From positions 682,001-746,000 of the forward strand of contig NZ_CP079737.1 in NCBI RefSeq assembly GCF_019916025.1: a stretch of DNA of 64,000 bases, in the 5' to 3' direction. The stretch is from Paraclostridium bifermentans. GTDB lineage: Bacteria > Bacillota > Clostridia > Peptostreptococcales > Peptostreptococcaceae. Both the position numbers and the translations under genes were made by a program. The notes below the pieces were generated by a model. That model saw only the letters and a program-made list of their open reading frames with translations, searched no databases and was not told the origin of the DNA. Shown one piece after another: positions 44,821 through 55,000 of this stretch. Every line of letters starts with the position of its first letter. Position 1 is the stretch's first letter.

Positions 44821-45750
44821 ATGAAGAAATTCATGAAAGATTTATGGAAAAATAGAGCTTGGTTGTTGATGGTATTACCAGGAACTATATGGTTACTAGT
44901 ATTCTCATACTTGCCTATGTTTGGGACAGTATTAGCGTTTAAAAATTATAAAATGCACCCAGGCGGATTTGTACAAAGTTTAATAAATAGTGAATGGGTT
45001 GGATTTGATAACTTTAAATTTTTATTTACAAGTGGAGATGCATTTCGTATAACACGAAATACTATTTTGTATAACTTGGTGTTTATAGTGTTAGGACTTA
45101 TATTTGCTGTATTTGTTGCTATAACATTAAGTGAAATAGCTAATAAAAAATTAGCTAAAGTATATCAAACAGGGATGCTATTCCCACATTTCTTATCTTG
45201 GGTAATTGTAAGTTACTTTGTATTTAGTTTCTTAAGTACAGATAAAGGTATGGTTAACTCTATTCTATCTACATTTGGGGCAGAACCAGTAGCTTGGTAT
45301 AGTGAACCGAAACATTGGCCTTTCATACTAATATTTATGAATATATGGAAGGGTGTAGGATATGGAAGTATAGTTTACTTAGCTGCAATAGTAGGAATAG
45401 ATAGAACATACTATGAAGCTGCTACTATAGATGGAGCTAGTAAATGGCAACAAATAAAGAATATAACAATACCTCTAATAGTACCACTTATGATTATACT
45501 AACGATAATGGCTATAGGTAGAATATTTAACTCAGATTTCGGATTATTCTACAATATACCGAGAAACTCAGCTGTATTATATCCAGTAACAGACGTTATA
45601 GATACATATATATATAAAGGTCTTATGAATATGGGGAACATTGGTATGAGTACAGCAGCTGGTTTATATCAAGCAGCAGTTGGATTTATATTAATAATGA
45701 CAACTAATAAGCTAGTTAAGAAGGTAGATCCAGAATATGGTTTATTCTAA
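44821..45750 (+). CDS. Carbohydrate ABC transporter permease 1 (LplB/UgpA type)
   Basis: 309 residues from ATG 44821; a GTG three codons earlier is part of the ribosome site. Six transmembrane helices, N-terminal LMVLPGTIWLLVFSYLPMFG, and the EAA loop EAATIDGASKWQQIKNITIPLI that contacts the ATPase. Belongs to the CUT1 polysaccharide group (LplB/YtcP-like). It forms a heterodimer with the next gene product to import glycan fragments released by the GH85 enzyme. Confidence 0.94.
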   Translation: MKKFMKDLWKNRAWLLMVLPGTIWLLVFSYLPMFGTVLAFKNYKMHPGGFVQSLINSEWVGFDNFKFLFTSGDAFRITRNTILYNLVFIVLGLIFAVFVAITLSEIANKKLAKVYQTGMLFPHFLSWVIVSYFVFSFLSTDKGMVNSILSTFGAEPVAWYSEPKHWPFILIFMNIWKGVGYGSIVYLAAIVGIDRTYYEAATIDGASKWQQIKNITIPLIVPLMIILTIMAIGRIFNSDFGLFYNIPRNSAVLYPVTDVIDTYIYKGLMNMGNIGMSTAAGLYQAAVGFILIMTTNKLVKKVDPEYGLF

Positions 45751-45772
45751 AAAAGAAAGGAGATAGGCAATC

Positions 45773-46723
45773 GTGGAAAGTGTAGTATCTAAAGAACAAG
45801 AAAAAAAGCCTAATCTTTTAGGGAAGAAAAAGAAGAAAGCATATAATGAAGGGTTTACAGGAATTACTAATATAATTTCAAATATTATACTAGCTATAAT
45901 GGCTATAGCATGTGTATTCCCATTTGTATTTGTAATAATAATATCTTTAACATCAGAACAATCATTATTACAAAATGGATATTCAATATTCCCAGAAGAG
46001 TGGAGCTTAGATGCTTATAAATATTTACTTACATCAGGTAAACAGTTAATGCATTCTTACTTAGTTACTATAGTAGTAACTGTTGTAGGAACAATAATAA
46101 ATGTAAGTATGGTATCAACTTATGCTTATGCAATATCTAGACAAAACTTTAAATATAGAAAACAATTCACATTTTTAGTGTTCTTCACAATGTTATTTGG
46201 TGGAGGGATGGTTCCTTCATACATAGTAATGACTCAGGTATTAGGTCTTAAAAATACTATATGGGCATTAATATTACCATTAGCATTTAATGCATTTAAC
46301 ATAATAGTTATGAAGACATTTTTCCAAAGGTCTGTTCCAGAATCTATAATAGAATCTGCAAGAATAGATGGAGCAAGTGAATTTAAAATATTTATAAAAA
46401 TGGTTATACCTTTGGCATTACCAGGTATCGCAACGATTGCGTTATTTAGTACATTAGCATATTGGAATGATTGGTTTAATGCGATGTTATATATCGACCA
46501 TCAAAATTTAATACCACTTCAACATATGCTTATGAAAATAGAGAAAAATCTAGAGTTTATAAGACAAAATGCAATGTTAAGTGGAGAAGTAATGCAAAAT
46601 TTACCACAAGAATCAGTTAGAATGGCTATGGTAGTTATATCTACATTGCCAATAGCATGTAGCTATCCGTTCTTCCAAAAATACTTTATAAGTGGATTAA
46701 CAGTTGGAGGAGTAAAAGAATAA
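45773..46723 (+). CDS. Carbohydrate ABC transporter permease 2 (LplC/YtcP type)
   Basis: 316 residues, GTG start with AAAGGAGA upstream. Basic N terminus (KKKKA), then six helices: AIMACVFPFVFVIIISL-like first helix, the EAA loop ESARIDGASEFKIFIKMVIPLALPG, and the C-terminal SYPFFQKYFISGLTVGGVKE, the classic CUT1 ending. Partner of permease 1; 22 bp apart. Confidence 0.94.
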   Translation: MESVVSKEQEKKPNLLGKKKKKAYNEGFTGITNIISNIILAIMAIACVFPFVFVIIISLTSEQSLLQNGYSIFPEEWSLDAYKYLLTSGKQLMHSYLVTIVVTVVGTIINVSMVSTYAYAISRQNFKYRKQFTFLVFFTMLFGGGMVPSYIVMTQVLGLKNTIWALILPLAFNAFNIIVMKTFFQRSVPESIIESARIDGASEFKIFIKMVIPLALPGIATIALFSTLAYWNDWFNAMLYIDHQNLIPLQHMLMKIEKNLEFIRQNAMLSGEVMQNLPQESVRMAMVVISTLPIACSYPFFQKYFISGLTVGGVKE

Positions 46724-46755
46724 TAACTTACTAATAAAATTGGGGAGGAAGTAAT

Positions 46756-48216
46756 ATGAAATTTAAAAAGGTATCGAGCTTATTTTTAGCGGCGACTTTA
46801 GGGGCAACAATTCTTACGGGATGTAGTAGTTCAAATGATGACAAGGGTGCAGCAAAAGACTCAAATGGAAACACAGAATTAGTATGGTATATGATAGGAA
46901 CTCCACAACCAGATCAAGCTAAGGTTATGGAAGAGGTTAATAAATATACAAAGGAAAAGATAGGTGCAACTATAGATTTAAGAATGGTAGATTGGGGAGA
47001 TTATGGTCAAAAAATGCAAGTTATAACTTCATCAGGGGAGCCATATGATTTAGCATTTGCAAGTGATTATTCAATAAATGCACAAAAGGGAGCGTACTTA
47101 GAAATAACAGATGAAATGTTAGATAAAAATGCTAAAGAATTAAAAGAAGCTATAAACCCATTATTCTTAGAAGGGGCATCTATAAACGGAAAATTATATG
47201 GAATACCTGCAAATAAAGAAGTTGGACAACAAATGGGATGGGCATATAATGTTGAAATGGCTAAGAAAGCTGGAGTAGATATGTCAAATGTTAAAACTCT
47301 AGAAGATTTAGGTCCAGTATTAGAAAAGGTTAAGGCTAAAAACCCAGACTTAAAAATGCCAATGGCGGCAGGAGCAAACTTCATGCCATACATGCCATAT
47401 GATTTATTATTAGGTGATAACTTACCATTTGCAATATCTTTAGAAGGAGATACTAAAAAAATTGTAAATCTATATGAACAAGAAGATGTAAAGAAAACTT
47501 TAAATACACTAAGAGATTTCTATAAAAAAGGATACATACATTCTCAAGCGGCAACAGATACTGATCCACATGAGATGAGTGTTCAAAACTGGTTCGTAAG
47601 AAAAGAACAATATGCACCAGGAGCTAAGGAAATGTGGTCATCTAATGCAGGGTACGAAATTGGATATACACCAATGCATGATCCTTTAACAATAAATAAT
47701 TCAGTTACAGGATCTGTAATGTCAATATCTGCAACATCTCAACATCCAGATGAGGCTCTTAAGTTCTTAAACTTATTAAATACAGATGAGTATTTAAGAA
47801 ACTTAATAGATAGAGGTATAGAGGGTGTACACTATAAAACAAATGAAGATAAGACTATAACTAAAACTGAAGAAGCTAAGGGATACAATATGCCATCTTG
47901 GGCTTTAGGAAATGTACTTATAACTAAATCATTTGATACTGATCCAAAAGATAGAATCGAACAATATGAAGAGTTTAATAAGTCAGCAGTTGCTTCTCCA
48001 ACATTAGGATTCTATGTAGATACTACAGAGATAAGCAATGAAGTAGCTAACATATCAAACATAGTTCAAGAATTTAAATCGCCATTATTTACAGGATCTG
48101 TAGATACAGATAAGTATTTAAATGAGTTAAATAAAAAGTTAGATGCAGCGGGAATAGATAAAGTTATGGAAAACATACAAGCTCAATATGATAAATGGAT
48201 GGCAGATAAAAAATAA
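46756..48216 (+). CDS. Extracellular sugar-binding lipoprotein of the ABC transporter
   Basis: 486 residues. Lipoprotein signal with lipobox TILTGC (Cys ~23), a Ser/Asn/Asp linker, then a two-lobe substrate-binding domain of the CUT1 family (YNVEMAKKAGVDMSNVKTLEDLGPVL in part; many surface aromatic residues). It binds the imported oligosaccharide, probably a high-mannose N-glycan from the GH85 reaction (inference from context). No ATPase gene accompanies it, so a shared MsmK-like ATPase encoded elsewhere is needed. Confidence 0.93.
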   Translation: MKFKKVSSLFLAATLGATILTGCSSSNDDKGAAKDSNGNTELVWYMIGTPQPDQAKVMEEVNKYTKEKIGATIDLRMVDWGDYGQKMQVITSSGEPYDLAFASDYSINAQKGAYLEITDEMLDKNAKELKEAINPLFLEGASINGKLYGIPANKEVGQQMGWAYNVEMAKKAGVDMSNVKTLEDLGPVLEKVKAKNPDLKMPMAAGANFMPYMPYDLLLGDNLPFAISLEGDTKKIVNLYEQEDVKKTLNTLRDFYKKGYIHSQAATDTDPHEMSVQNWFVRKEQYAPGAKEMWSSNAGYEIGYTPMHDPLTINNSVTGSVMSISATSQHPDEALKFLNLLNTDEYLRNLIDRGIEGVHYKTNEDKTITKTEEAKGYNMPSWALGNVLITKSFDTDPKDRIEQYEEFNKSAVASPTLGFYVDTTEISNEVANISNIVQEFKSPLFTGSVDTDKYLNELNKKLDAAGIDKVMENIQAQYDKWMADKK

Positions 48217-48239
48217 TAAAATTATATTTAAATTATATT

Positions 48240-48266
48240 AAGAGGCTATCAATATGGTAGCCTCTT
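48240..48266 (+). other. Intercistronic hairpin after the binding-protein gene
   Basis: AAGAGGCTATC (48240-48250) pairs with GGTAGCCTCTT (48256-48266), loop AATAT. It is followed by ATG TAAATT, not a T run. It may shield the 3' end of the binding-protein message, giving more of it than of the downstream enzymes, or act as a leaky terminator. Confidence 0.6.
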
Positions 48267-48288
48267 ATGTAAATTATGGGAGGAAATT

Positions 48289-49563
48289 ATGTACAGTTCA
48301 ATAGATAATCTAATAATAACAGTGAAGGAAAAATTCAAAGATGATAAAAAAATAGCAGAGATGTTTGAAAAGTGTATCTTAAATACTATAAATACTACTG
48401 TTAAGAGAATGGAAGATGATACTACATATGTATTAACTGGGGATATACCAGCTATGTGGCTTAGAGACTCTGTTTGTCAAATTAGACCATATTTAGTTTT
48501 AGCTAATGAAGATAAAGAAATAGCAGACATGATAGAGGGGTTAGTAGAAAGACAATTTAGATATATATTAATAGATCCATATGCAAATGCATTTAATGAA
48601 AGTGCAAATAAGGCTGGGCACCAAACTGATTTAACAGATATGAAACCAGAAGTTTGGGAAAGAAAGTATGAAATAGATTCTTTATGTTTTCCTATACAGT
48701 TGAGTTACTTATTATATAAAAATACAGGTAGAACTTCTCAGTTTAATGAAACATTTATAAAGGCTGCAAACTCAATAATAGAATTATGGAAAGTTGAGCA
48801 AAACCACGAAGAAAAATCACCGTATTTATTTGAGAGATTAGACTGTAGACAACTAGATACGTTAGCAAGAAGTGGAAAAGGACCAGTTCACAAACAAACT
48901 GGAATGACTTGGTGCGGATTTAGACCAAGTGATGATGCTTGTACATATAGTTATTTAGTTCCATCTAATATGTTTGCAGTAGTGGTATTAGGTTATATAA
49001 ACGAAATAGCGACGAATTTAATAAATGATGATATATTAGCTAAAAAAGCTGAGATGTTAAGAAATGAAATAAATGAAGGAATAGAAAAATATGCAGTTTA
49101 TAATCACCCAAGATGTGGAGAAATATACGCTTATGAAGTTGATGGGTTAGGGAATTACAATTTAATGGATGATGCAAACTTACCAAGTTTATTAGCAATA
49201 CCTTATTTAGGATATGCTGATTTAGATGATGAAAGGTACGTAAATACAAGAAAATTTATACTTAGTATTGAAAATTCAGAGTTTCATATAGGCAAATATG
49301 CTAGTGGGGTTGGTAGTCCCCATACTCCAGAAGGATATATATGGCATATATCGCTTGCAATGCAAGGACTAACGACAGATGATGAAAGTAAAAAGAGAGA
49401 GCTAATAGAAATAATGAAAAACACTGATGCAGGTACTTACTTAATGCACGAAGGGTTCAATCCAAATGATCCAAATATGTTTACTAGAGATTGGTTCTCT
49501 TGGGCAAATATGATGTTTTGTGAGTTAGTATTAGACTACTGTGGGATAAAAGTAAAAAAATAA
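48289..49563 (+). CDS. Exo-alpha-1,6-mannosidase, GH125
   Basis: 424 residues, no signal peptide. An (alpha/alpha)6 barrel with TYVLTGDIPAMWLRDSVCQIRPYL (in part, residues ~43-65), TWCGFRPSDDACTYSYLVPSNMFA, GSPHTPEGYIWHISLAMQGLT and the final FTRDWFSWANMMFCELVLDY: the full GH125 pattern. GH125 enzymes from C. perfringens and S. pneumoniae are metal-independent inverting enzymes specific for alpha-1,6 mannose, the linkage of one arm of the N-glycan core. Cytoplasmic here. RBS GGGAGG. Confidence 0.95.
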   Translation: MYSSIDNLIITVKEKFKDDKKIAEMFEKCILNTINTTVKRMEDDTTYVLTGDIPAMWLRDSVCQIRPYLVLANEDKEIADMIEGLVERQFRYILIDPYANAFNESANKAGHQTDLTDMKPEVWERKYEIDSLCFPIQLSYLLYKNTGRTSQFNETFIKAANSIIELWKVEQNHEEKSPYLFERLDCRQLDTLARSGKGPVHKQTGMTWCGFRPSDDACTYSYLVPSNMFAVVVLGYINEIATNLINDDILAKKAEMLRNEINEGIEKYAVYNHPRCGEIYAYEVDGLGNYNLMDDANLPSLLAIPYLGYADLDDERYVNTRKFILSIENSEFHIGKYASGVGSPHTPEGYIWHISLAMQGLTTDDESKKRELIEIMKNTDAGTYLMHEGFNPNDPNMFTRDWFSWANMMFCELVLDYCGIKVKK

Positions 49564-49581
49564 TTTATATGGAGGGCTACT

Positions 49582-50955
49582 ATGGATTATATATTTTCAA
49601 AGGATTTTTGGTGGGGAAGTGCTTCTTCTGCAACTCAGATGGAAGGTGCATTTGATATTGAAGGAAAAGAAAAAAATATATGGGATTACTGGTTTGAGAT
49701 AGCACCAGAGAAATTTCACAATGAAATAGGTCCAAGTGATACTAGCCAATTTTATTATAAATATAAAGAAGATATAAAATTAATGAAAGAGTTAGGACAT
49801 AATTCATTTAGATTTTCAATAAGCTGGTCTAGACTTATAAAATCAGATGGGAGTACAAATGAAATAGCTGTAGCTTTTTACAATGATGTAATCAATACTC
49901 TTTTAGAAAATGATATAGAACCTTTTATAAATTTATTCCATTTCGATATGCCTATGTATTTGCAAGAACTAGGAGGATGGGAAAACCGTGATGTTGTAAA
50001 TAGATATCAAAACTTTGCAAAGCTATGTTTTGAATTATTTGGAGATAGGGTTAAAAATTGGTTTACTCATAATGAGCCGATAGTACCTGTAGAATGCGGA
50101 TATCTAGGTGAATATCATTATCCAGCTGTAGTGGATTTTAAGAGAGCTGTACAAGTTGGATACCACATAATGCTATCAAGTGCTTTAGCTATTATGGAGT
50201 ATAAAAAATTAAACCTAGAAGGGCAAATAGGGATAATAATAAACTTAACGCCTTCATACCCTAGAAGCAATTCACAAGAAGATTTAAATGCATCTAATAT
50301 TGCAGATTTAATATTAAATAGATCGTTTTTAGATCCATCCGTACATGGAGAGTTTCCTAATGAGTTAGTAGAATTTTTTAAAAATCACAATTTAATTCCT
50401 GTTTGTAAAAATGAGGATTTAGAAATTATAAAAAATAACACTGTAGATTTATTAGGTGTTAATTATTATCAGCCTAGAAGAATAAAGTCAAAGGAAAGTA
50501 CAAAAGGAGATATACTAACACCAGAGAGCTTTTTCGATTTCTATGATATGCCAGGTAAAAAAATTAATCCTCATAGAGGATGGGAAATCTATGAAAAAGG
50601 TATTTATGATTTAGCTATTAACATAAGAGACAATTACAATAATATACCTTTTTATATATCGGAAAATGGTATGGGCGTAGAAGGTGAAGAAAAGTTTAAA
50701 ATAGATGGACAAATAAATGATGATTATCGCATCGAGTTTATAAAAGATCACTTAAAATATGTTCATAAGGCTATTGAAGAAGGATGTAATGTTAGAGGAT
50801 ATCATTTATGGACATTTATGGATAACTGGTCTTGGTTAAACTCATATAAAAATAGATATGGATTTGTGGAAGTTAATATAAATGATGAATATAAAAGAAC
50901 TCCTAAGAAGAGTGCTTATTGGTTTAAAAAATTAATTGAGAATAATGGATTTTAA
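49582..50955 (+). CDS. GH1 beta-glycosidase, possibly the beta-mannosidase step
   Basis: 457 residues, normal for GH1. Starts FWWGSASSATQMEGA; acid/base Glu in FTHNEP; nucleophile Glu in YISENGMG. The sugar-end pocket is unusual: the stretch NWSWLNSYKNRYGF has Ser 417, Asn 424 and Tyr 426, whereas 6-phospho-beta-glycosidases have Ser, Lys, Tyr and plain beta-glucosidases have Glu in place of the Ser. It is thus neither type cleanly. In this locus the missing activity is cleavage of Man-beta-1,4-GlcNAc, so that is a plausible substrate (inference). RBS TGGAGGG, 18 bp after GH125. Confidence 0.88.
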   Translation: MDYIFSKDFWWGSASSATQMEGAFDIEGKEKNIWDYWFEIAPEKFHNEIGPSDTSQFYYKYKEDIKLMKELGHNSFRFSISWSRLIKSDGSTNEIAVAFYNDVINTLLENDIEPFINLFHFDMPMYLQELGGWENRDVVNRYQNFAKLCFELFGDRVKNWFTHNEPIVPVECGYLGEYHYPAVVDFKRAVQVGYHIMLSSALAIMEYKKLNLEGQIGIIINLTPSYPRSNSQEDLNASNIADLILNRSFLDPSVHGEFPNELVEFFKNHNLIPVCKNEDLEIIKNNTVDLLGVNYYQPRRIKSKESTKGDILTPESFFDFYDMPGKKINPHRGWEIYEKGIYDLAINIRDNYNNIPFYISENGMGVEGEEKFKIDGQINDDYRIEFIKDHLKYVHKAIEEGCNVRGYHLWTFMDNWSWLNSYKNRYGFVEVNINDEYKRTPKKSAYWFKKLIENNGF

Positions 50956-50971
50956 ATTATATCCATAATAG

Positions 50972-51064
50972 TTTGAAATGAGTCTAATTATCTATTTCCT
51001 TCACACAAAGTGCAAAAGACACACTTTAAGTGTTTCGTCGATAGCTAAAAAGACTCATTTCAAG
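50972..51064. repeat. Palindromic structured element C
   Basis: Arms TTGAAATGAGTCT (50973-50985) and AGACTCATTTCAA (51051-51063). Tip ACAC (51003-51006), AAAGTG, loop CAAAAGACA, CACTTT (51022-51027), unpaired AA (51028-51029), GTGT (51030-51033), then TTCG. Same tip as element B and element A. Lies between the GH1 and ROK genes. Confidence 0.72.
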
Positions 51065-51119
51065 GACCCAAATGGAACAGTTTAAAAGTACATTATTTCT
51101 TTTATAGGGGGATTTGAGG

Positions 51120-52001
51120 ATGAGGTATGTTGTTTTTGATATAGGTGGAACTAATATTAAATATAGTTTGATGAATAAAGATGGTGAAATGTTGGATTCT
51201 AATTTAGTTCCTACACCTCAGCAGGGGGAAGGAAAAACTTTAGAACTTTTAGTTGGTATTATAAAAAAATATCAATTAGAAAATGAAATTGACGGAGTTG
51301 CTATGAGTGTACCTGGTGGAATAGATGATGATGGATATATACATTTCATGGGATCTGTATTTGATTTACAAGGTATGTATTTAAATAAGTATATAAAGAA
51401 GCACACAGGGCTTGACTGTGTATATGACAATGATGTTAATTGTGTTGCTATGGCTGAAAAGTATAAAGGTAATGCCATGGATAACAAAAACTTTGTATGC
51501 ATAACGATAGGAACTGGAATAGGTGGAGGTGTATTTATAAACAACCAACTATATAGAGGTCATAGAGGTATGGCTGGAGAGTTTGGGATAAATATATTAG
51601 AACACAGAAAGTCGGAACTTCAAAGTTTAAACTATAAAACATTTAGTAGAGTTGGATCTACCTATAATTTGATTGATAGAGTTAATAAACTAAAAAAATT
51701 AAATTTAGATGGGAAAAAAGTATTTGAGCTAGCTGAAAGTGGAGATTTAGAAATTCAAAAGGAAATAGAAGAATTTTACTTTAGTTTAGCTGTAGGAATT
51801 TACAACATTGCTTACAGTTTTGCTCCAGAGAAGATTTTAATTGGAGGAGGAGTAAGTGTGAGGTCGGATTTAATAGAAAATGTTAAAAGAAACTTAGAAT
51901 TATTAAATCCAGAAGTGCTTGATATGGTAGATATTGATGTTTGTAAATTTCAAAATGACTCAGGTAAAATAGGAGCACTTTATAAATATTTAAATAGATA
52001 G
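51120..52001 (+). CDS. ROK-family sugar kinase lacking the zinc motif
   Basis: 293 residues from ATG 51120 (GGGGGA 7 bases upstream; a TTG two codons earlier is too close to that site). ATP site DIGGTNIKYSLM, substrate region VAMSVPGGID, catalytic Asp in CVYDNDVNCVAMAE, and GTGIGGGVFINNQLYRGHRGMAGEFG. The usual ROK zinc motif CxCGxxGCxE is absent, so it is in the zinc-free subgroup. It probably phosphorylates mannose or GlcNAc released by the locus. No helix-turn-helix, so not a repressor. Confidence 0.9.
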   Translation: MRYVVFDIGGTNIKYSLMNKDGEMLDSNLVPTPQQGEGKTLELLVGIIKKYQLENEIDGVAMSVPGGIDDDGYIHFMGSVFDLQGMYLNKYIKKHTGLDCVYDNDVNCVAMAEKYKGNAMDNKNFVCITIGTGIGGGVFINNQLYRGHRGMAGEFGINILEHRKSELQSLNYKTFSRVGSTYNLIDRVNKLKKLNLDGKKVFELAESGDLEIQKEIEEFYFSLAVGIYNIAYSFAPEKILIGGGVSVRSDLIENVKRNLELLNPEVLDMVDIDVCKFQNDSGKIGALYKYLNR

Positions 52002-52031
52002 TAAATATTTTATAAATGGAAGGGGATCTAC

Positions 52032-55000
52032 ATGAAATATAAAAAGACTATTACATCAACTATTGTAGTGTTAAGTTTATTTGGGTCAACGCCTATAATA
52101 GGACATGCGCTTCTTGAATCGGACCAAAAAATTCAAGAAGAGACAGGGCAGCCGTTTTCATCATATTGGTATCCAAAAGAACTTTTAGCATGGAGTCCAA
52201 ATAATGATAAAGATGCTAAGTTTAATATTGGAACAGTTCCACTACAAGCAAGGACAAAAGGAGATATTGTTAAAAATTCACAAGATGATGAAGCCAAGGT
52301 TATATCATTAGCTATAGCAAATAAAACAACCAGCTCTACTCCGTCTCAAGGTAAAGCTGACTTTGAAGGATACAATTTTAGCTATTGGCAATACATTGAT
52401 ACATTAGTTGCTTGGGGAGGGTCAGCAGGTGAAGGACTGATAGTTCCACCAAGTGCAGATATAATAGATTCAGCACATACAAACGGAGTTCCGGTTTTAG
52501 GTACTGTATTTTTTCCTCCAGAAGATTATGGAGGTAAATTCGAATGGATGCATGAATTTTTAGTTAAAGATAAAGATGGAAATTTTCCAATGGCACATAA
52601 ATTAGTAGAGGTCGCACAATATTACAATTTTGATGGATGGTTTATAAATCAAGAAACTGGAAATAGAGGATCAGATTATATAAATCCAGAACTTGCAGAT
52701 TTAATGAAAGAGTTCTTAGAATACTTACAAAAGATAAAGCCAAAAAATATGGAAATCGTGTGGTATGACTCTATGATTGATGATGGTAGAGTATTTTGGC
52801 AAAATAGATTAAATCAATATAATAAAAATTTTTTAGGTGAAAAGGGAAAAGAGCTATCTGATAGTATGTTTTTAAATTTTTGGTGGACTGAGGATAGATA
52901 TTCAGTAGTAGATCCAAATAATGATGATAATAGACTTATATATAATGTAACAGGGAATGAGCTTAAAGAGTCTGGTGACTTAGCAAAAAGAATGGGAAGA
53001 GATAAATACGATTTATATGCAGGGGTTGATGTTCAAGCTAACGGATATAATACTCCTATAAAATGGGATTACTTATTCCCTAAAAATCAAGAAGCCAACA
53101 CATCTTTAGGATTATACTGTCCATCTTGGACCTATGACTCATCAAAAACAGTAGATGAATTTTTACAAAAAGAAAGTAGATTTTGGGTTAATGAAAAAGG
53201 AGATCCAAGAAGTCAAAGTAGTGAAGAATGGAAAGGTATTTCTAATAATATAGTTGAAAAAAGTCCAATAACACAGTTGCCATTTGTAACTAACTTCTCT
53301 ATGGGTAATGGTGAATTTTTTAATGTTGATGGAGTACAAGTATCAGAAAAGGATTGGAATCATAGAGGAATGATGGATATACTTCCTACATATAGGTGGA
53401 TAATTGATAATAACAAAAATAATCTAACTGCTAATATTGATTATAAAAATGCTTACTATGGAGGTAATTCGATAGGTATAAATGGAAGTTTAGCAAATGG
53501 AGGAACAACTAAGGTAAAATTATTTGCAACTGATCTAGAGCTAACTAATAACAGTGAGGTTAGTATAAAGTACAAAGAAAGTGGAGGGAACTCTAATATT
53601 AAGTTAGAATTTGAACTAGATAATGGTGAGAATAAAATAATTAACTTAGAATCTAAAAAAAGTGGGGAATGGATAGATGCAAAAGCATCTCTAAGCCAAT
53701 TTAAAAAGTCAAAGATAAAGGAAATTTCTTTAATTATAGAAGGAAAAGAATCATCTAGTTCATACAATTTAAATTTAGGGCAGATATCTGTAAATAACAA
53801 AAATACTAAAGACAAAGTATCCAAGATAAAAAATTTAAAAGTTGAAGATTTTAAAGTAATAGATAATTATTATGGTAATGCAAGGCTAACTTGGGATAAA
53901 TCAGAAAAGAATATTAGCCATTATGAAATATATTTAGAGCATAGTGATGGGCATAGAGAACTAGTAGGGTCTACACCAACCAATGCTTTTTATGTAAAAG
54001 ATATTGAGAGAGAACTTCAATTAGACTCTAAAACTAATTTTATAGTTAAACCTATAAGCAATTTGTTTAAAAGTGAAGAAAAAAATGAAGCGAAAATTAC
54101 TGTTAAATGGCCAGGTCTAGAAGCTCCAAAAGCTGATTTTGAAGTTAGTTCACCGATAGTTTCTCCTGGGCAGTCTGTGAATTTTAAAGATAAATCTTTA
54201 GCAGGAGAAACTGTTAAATGGAAAATAGAAGGACTAAATAAAAATGAAGAATTAACAGGAAATGAAGTTAGTATAAAGTTTGATAAACCAGGAGTGTACT
54301 CTGTAACACAGATAGTATCAAATCCAGCGGGAGATACTGTAAATAAAAAAGATGATTATATAGTTGTGAGCAGCCAAGCTAAAGATGGATTAAAGAATTT
54401 AGCTTTAAACAAAGAAGCAATTGCAAATGCAAAGACTAATGAAAATGAAGATGCTAAGTTTGCTTTTGATGGTAAATTAAACAGTAAATGGTGTGCACTT
54501 GGAGAAAGTGGAAACTATATACAAGTAGATCTAGGTCAAGAAAATATTATAAAACAATTAAAAATTAGTCATGCTGAAGCAGGTGGAGAGGCTAAAAGTA
54601 TGAATACATCTCAGTATAATATAGAAGTTAGTAATGATGGTCAAAGTTGGAGAAAAATAAAAGATGTTTCAAATAACTCAAGTTCAATATCTAATGATGA
54701 CTTAAATTACGAACTAGCTAGGTACATAAAAGTTAATATAAATAAATCAGAACAAGGCTCTGGTGGAGCAACTAGGATTTATGAAATAGAAGCTTTGGGG
54801 TTAGATACTAATAAAATAACTGTTATAGATAATAAAGAGACTTTAATTAACTTTATCAACAAAGTCAATGAATTAGAATCTTTATATAAAGGTTTAGGAA
54901 CAACTGATGAAAACTTTGAAAAAATACTACATAGAGCAAAACAAATTATAGAAATAGTTGAAGTTGATAAAGAAGAAATATTAAATGTACAAAATGATTT

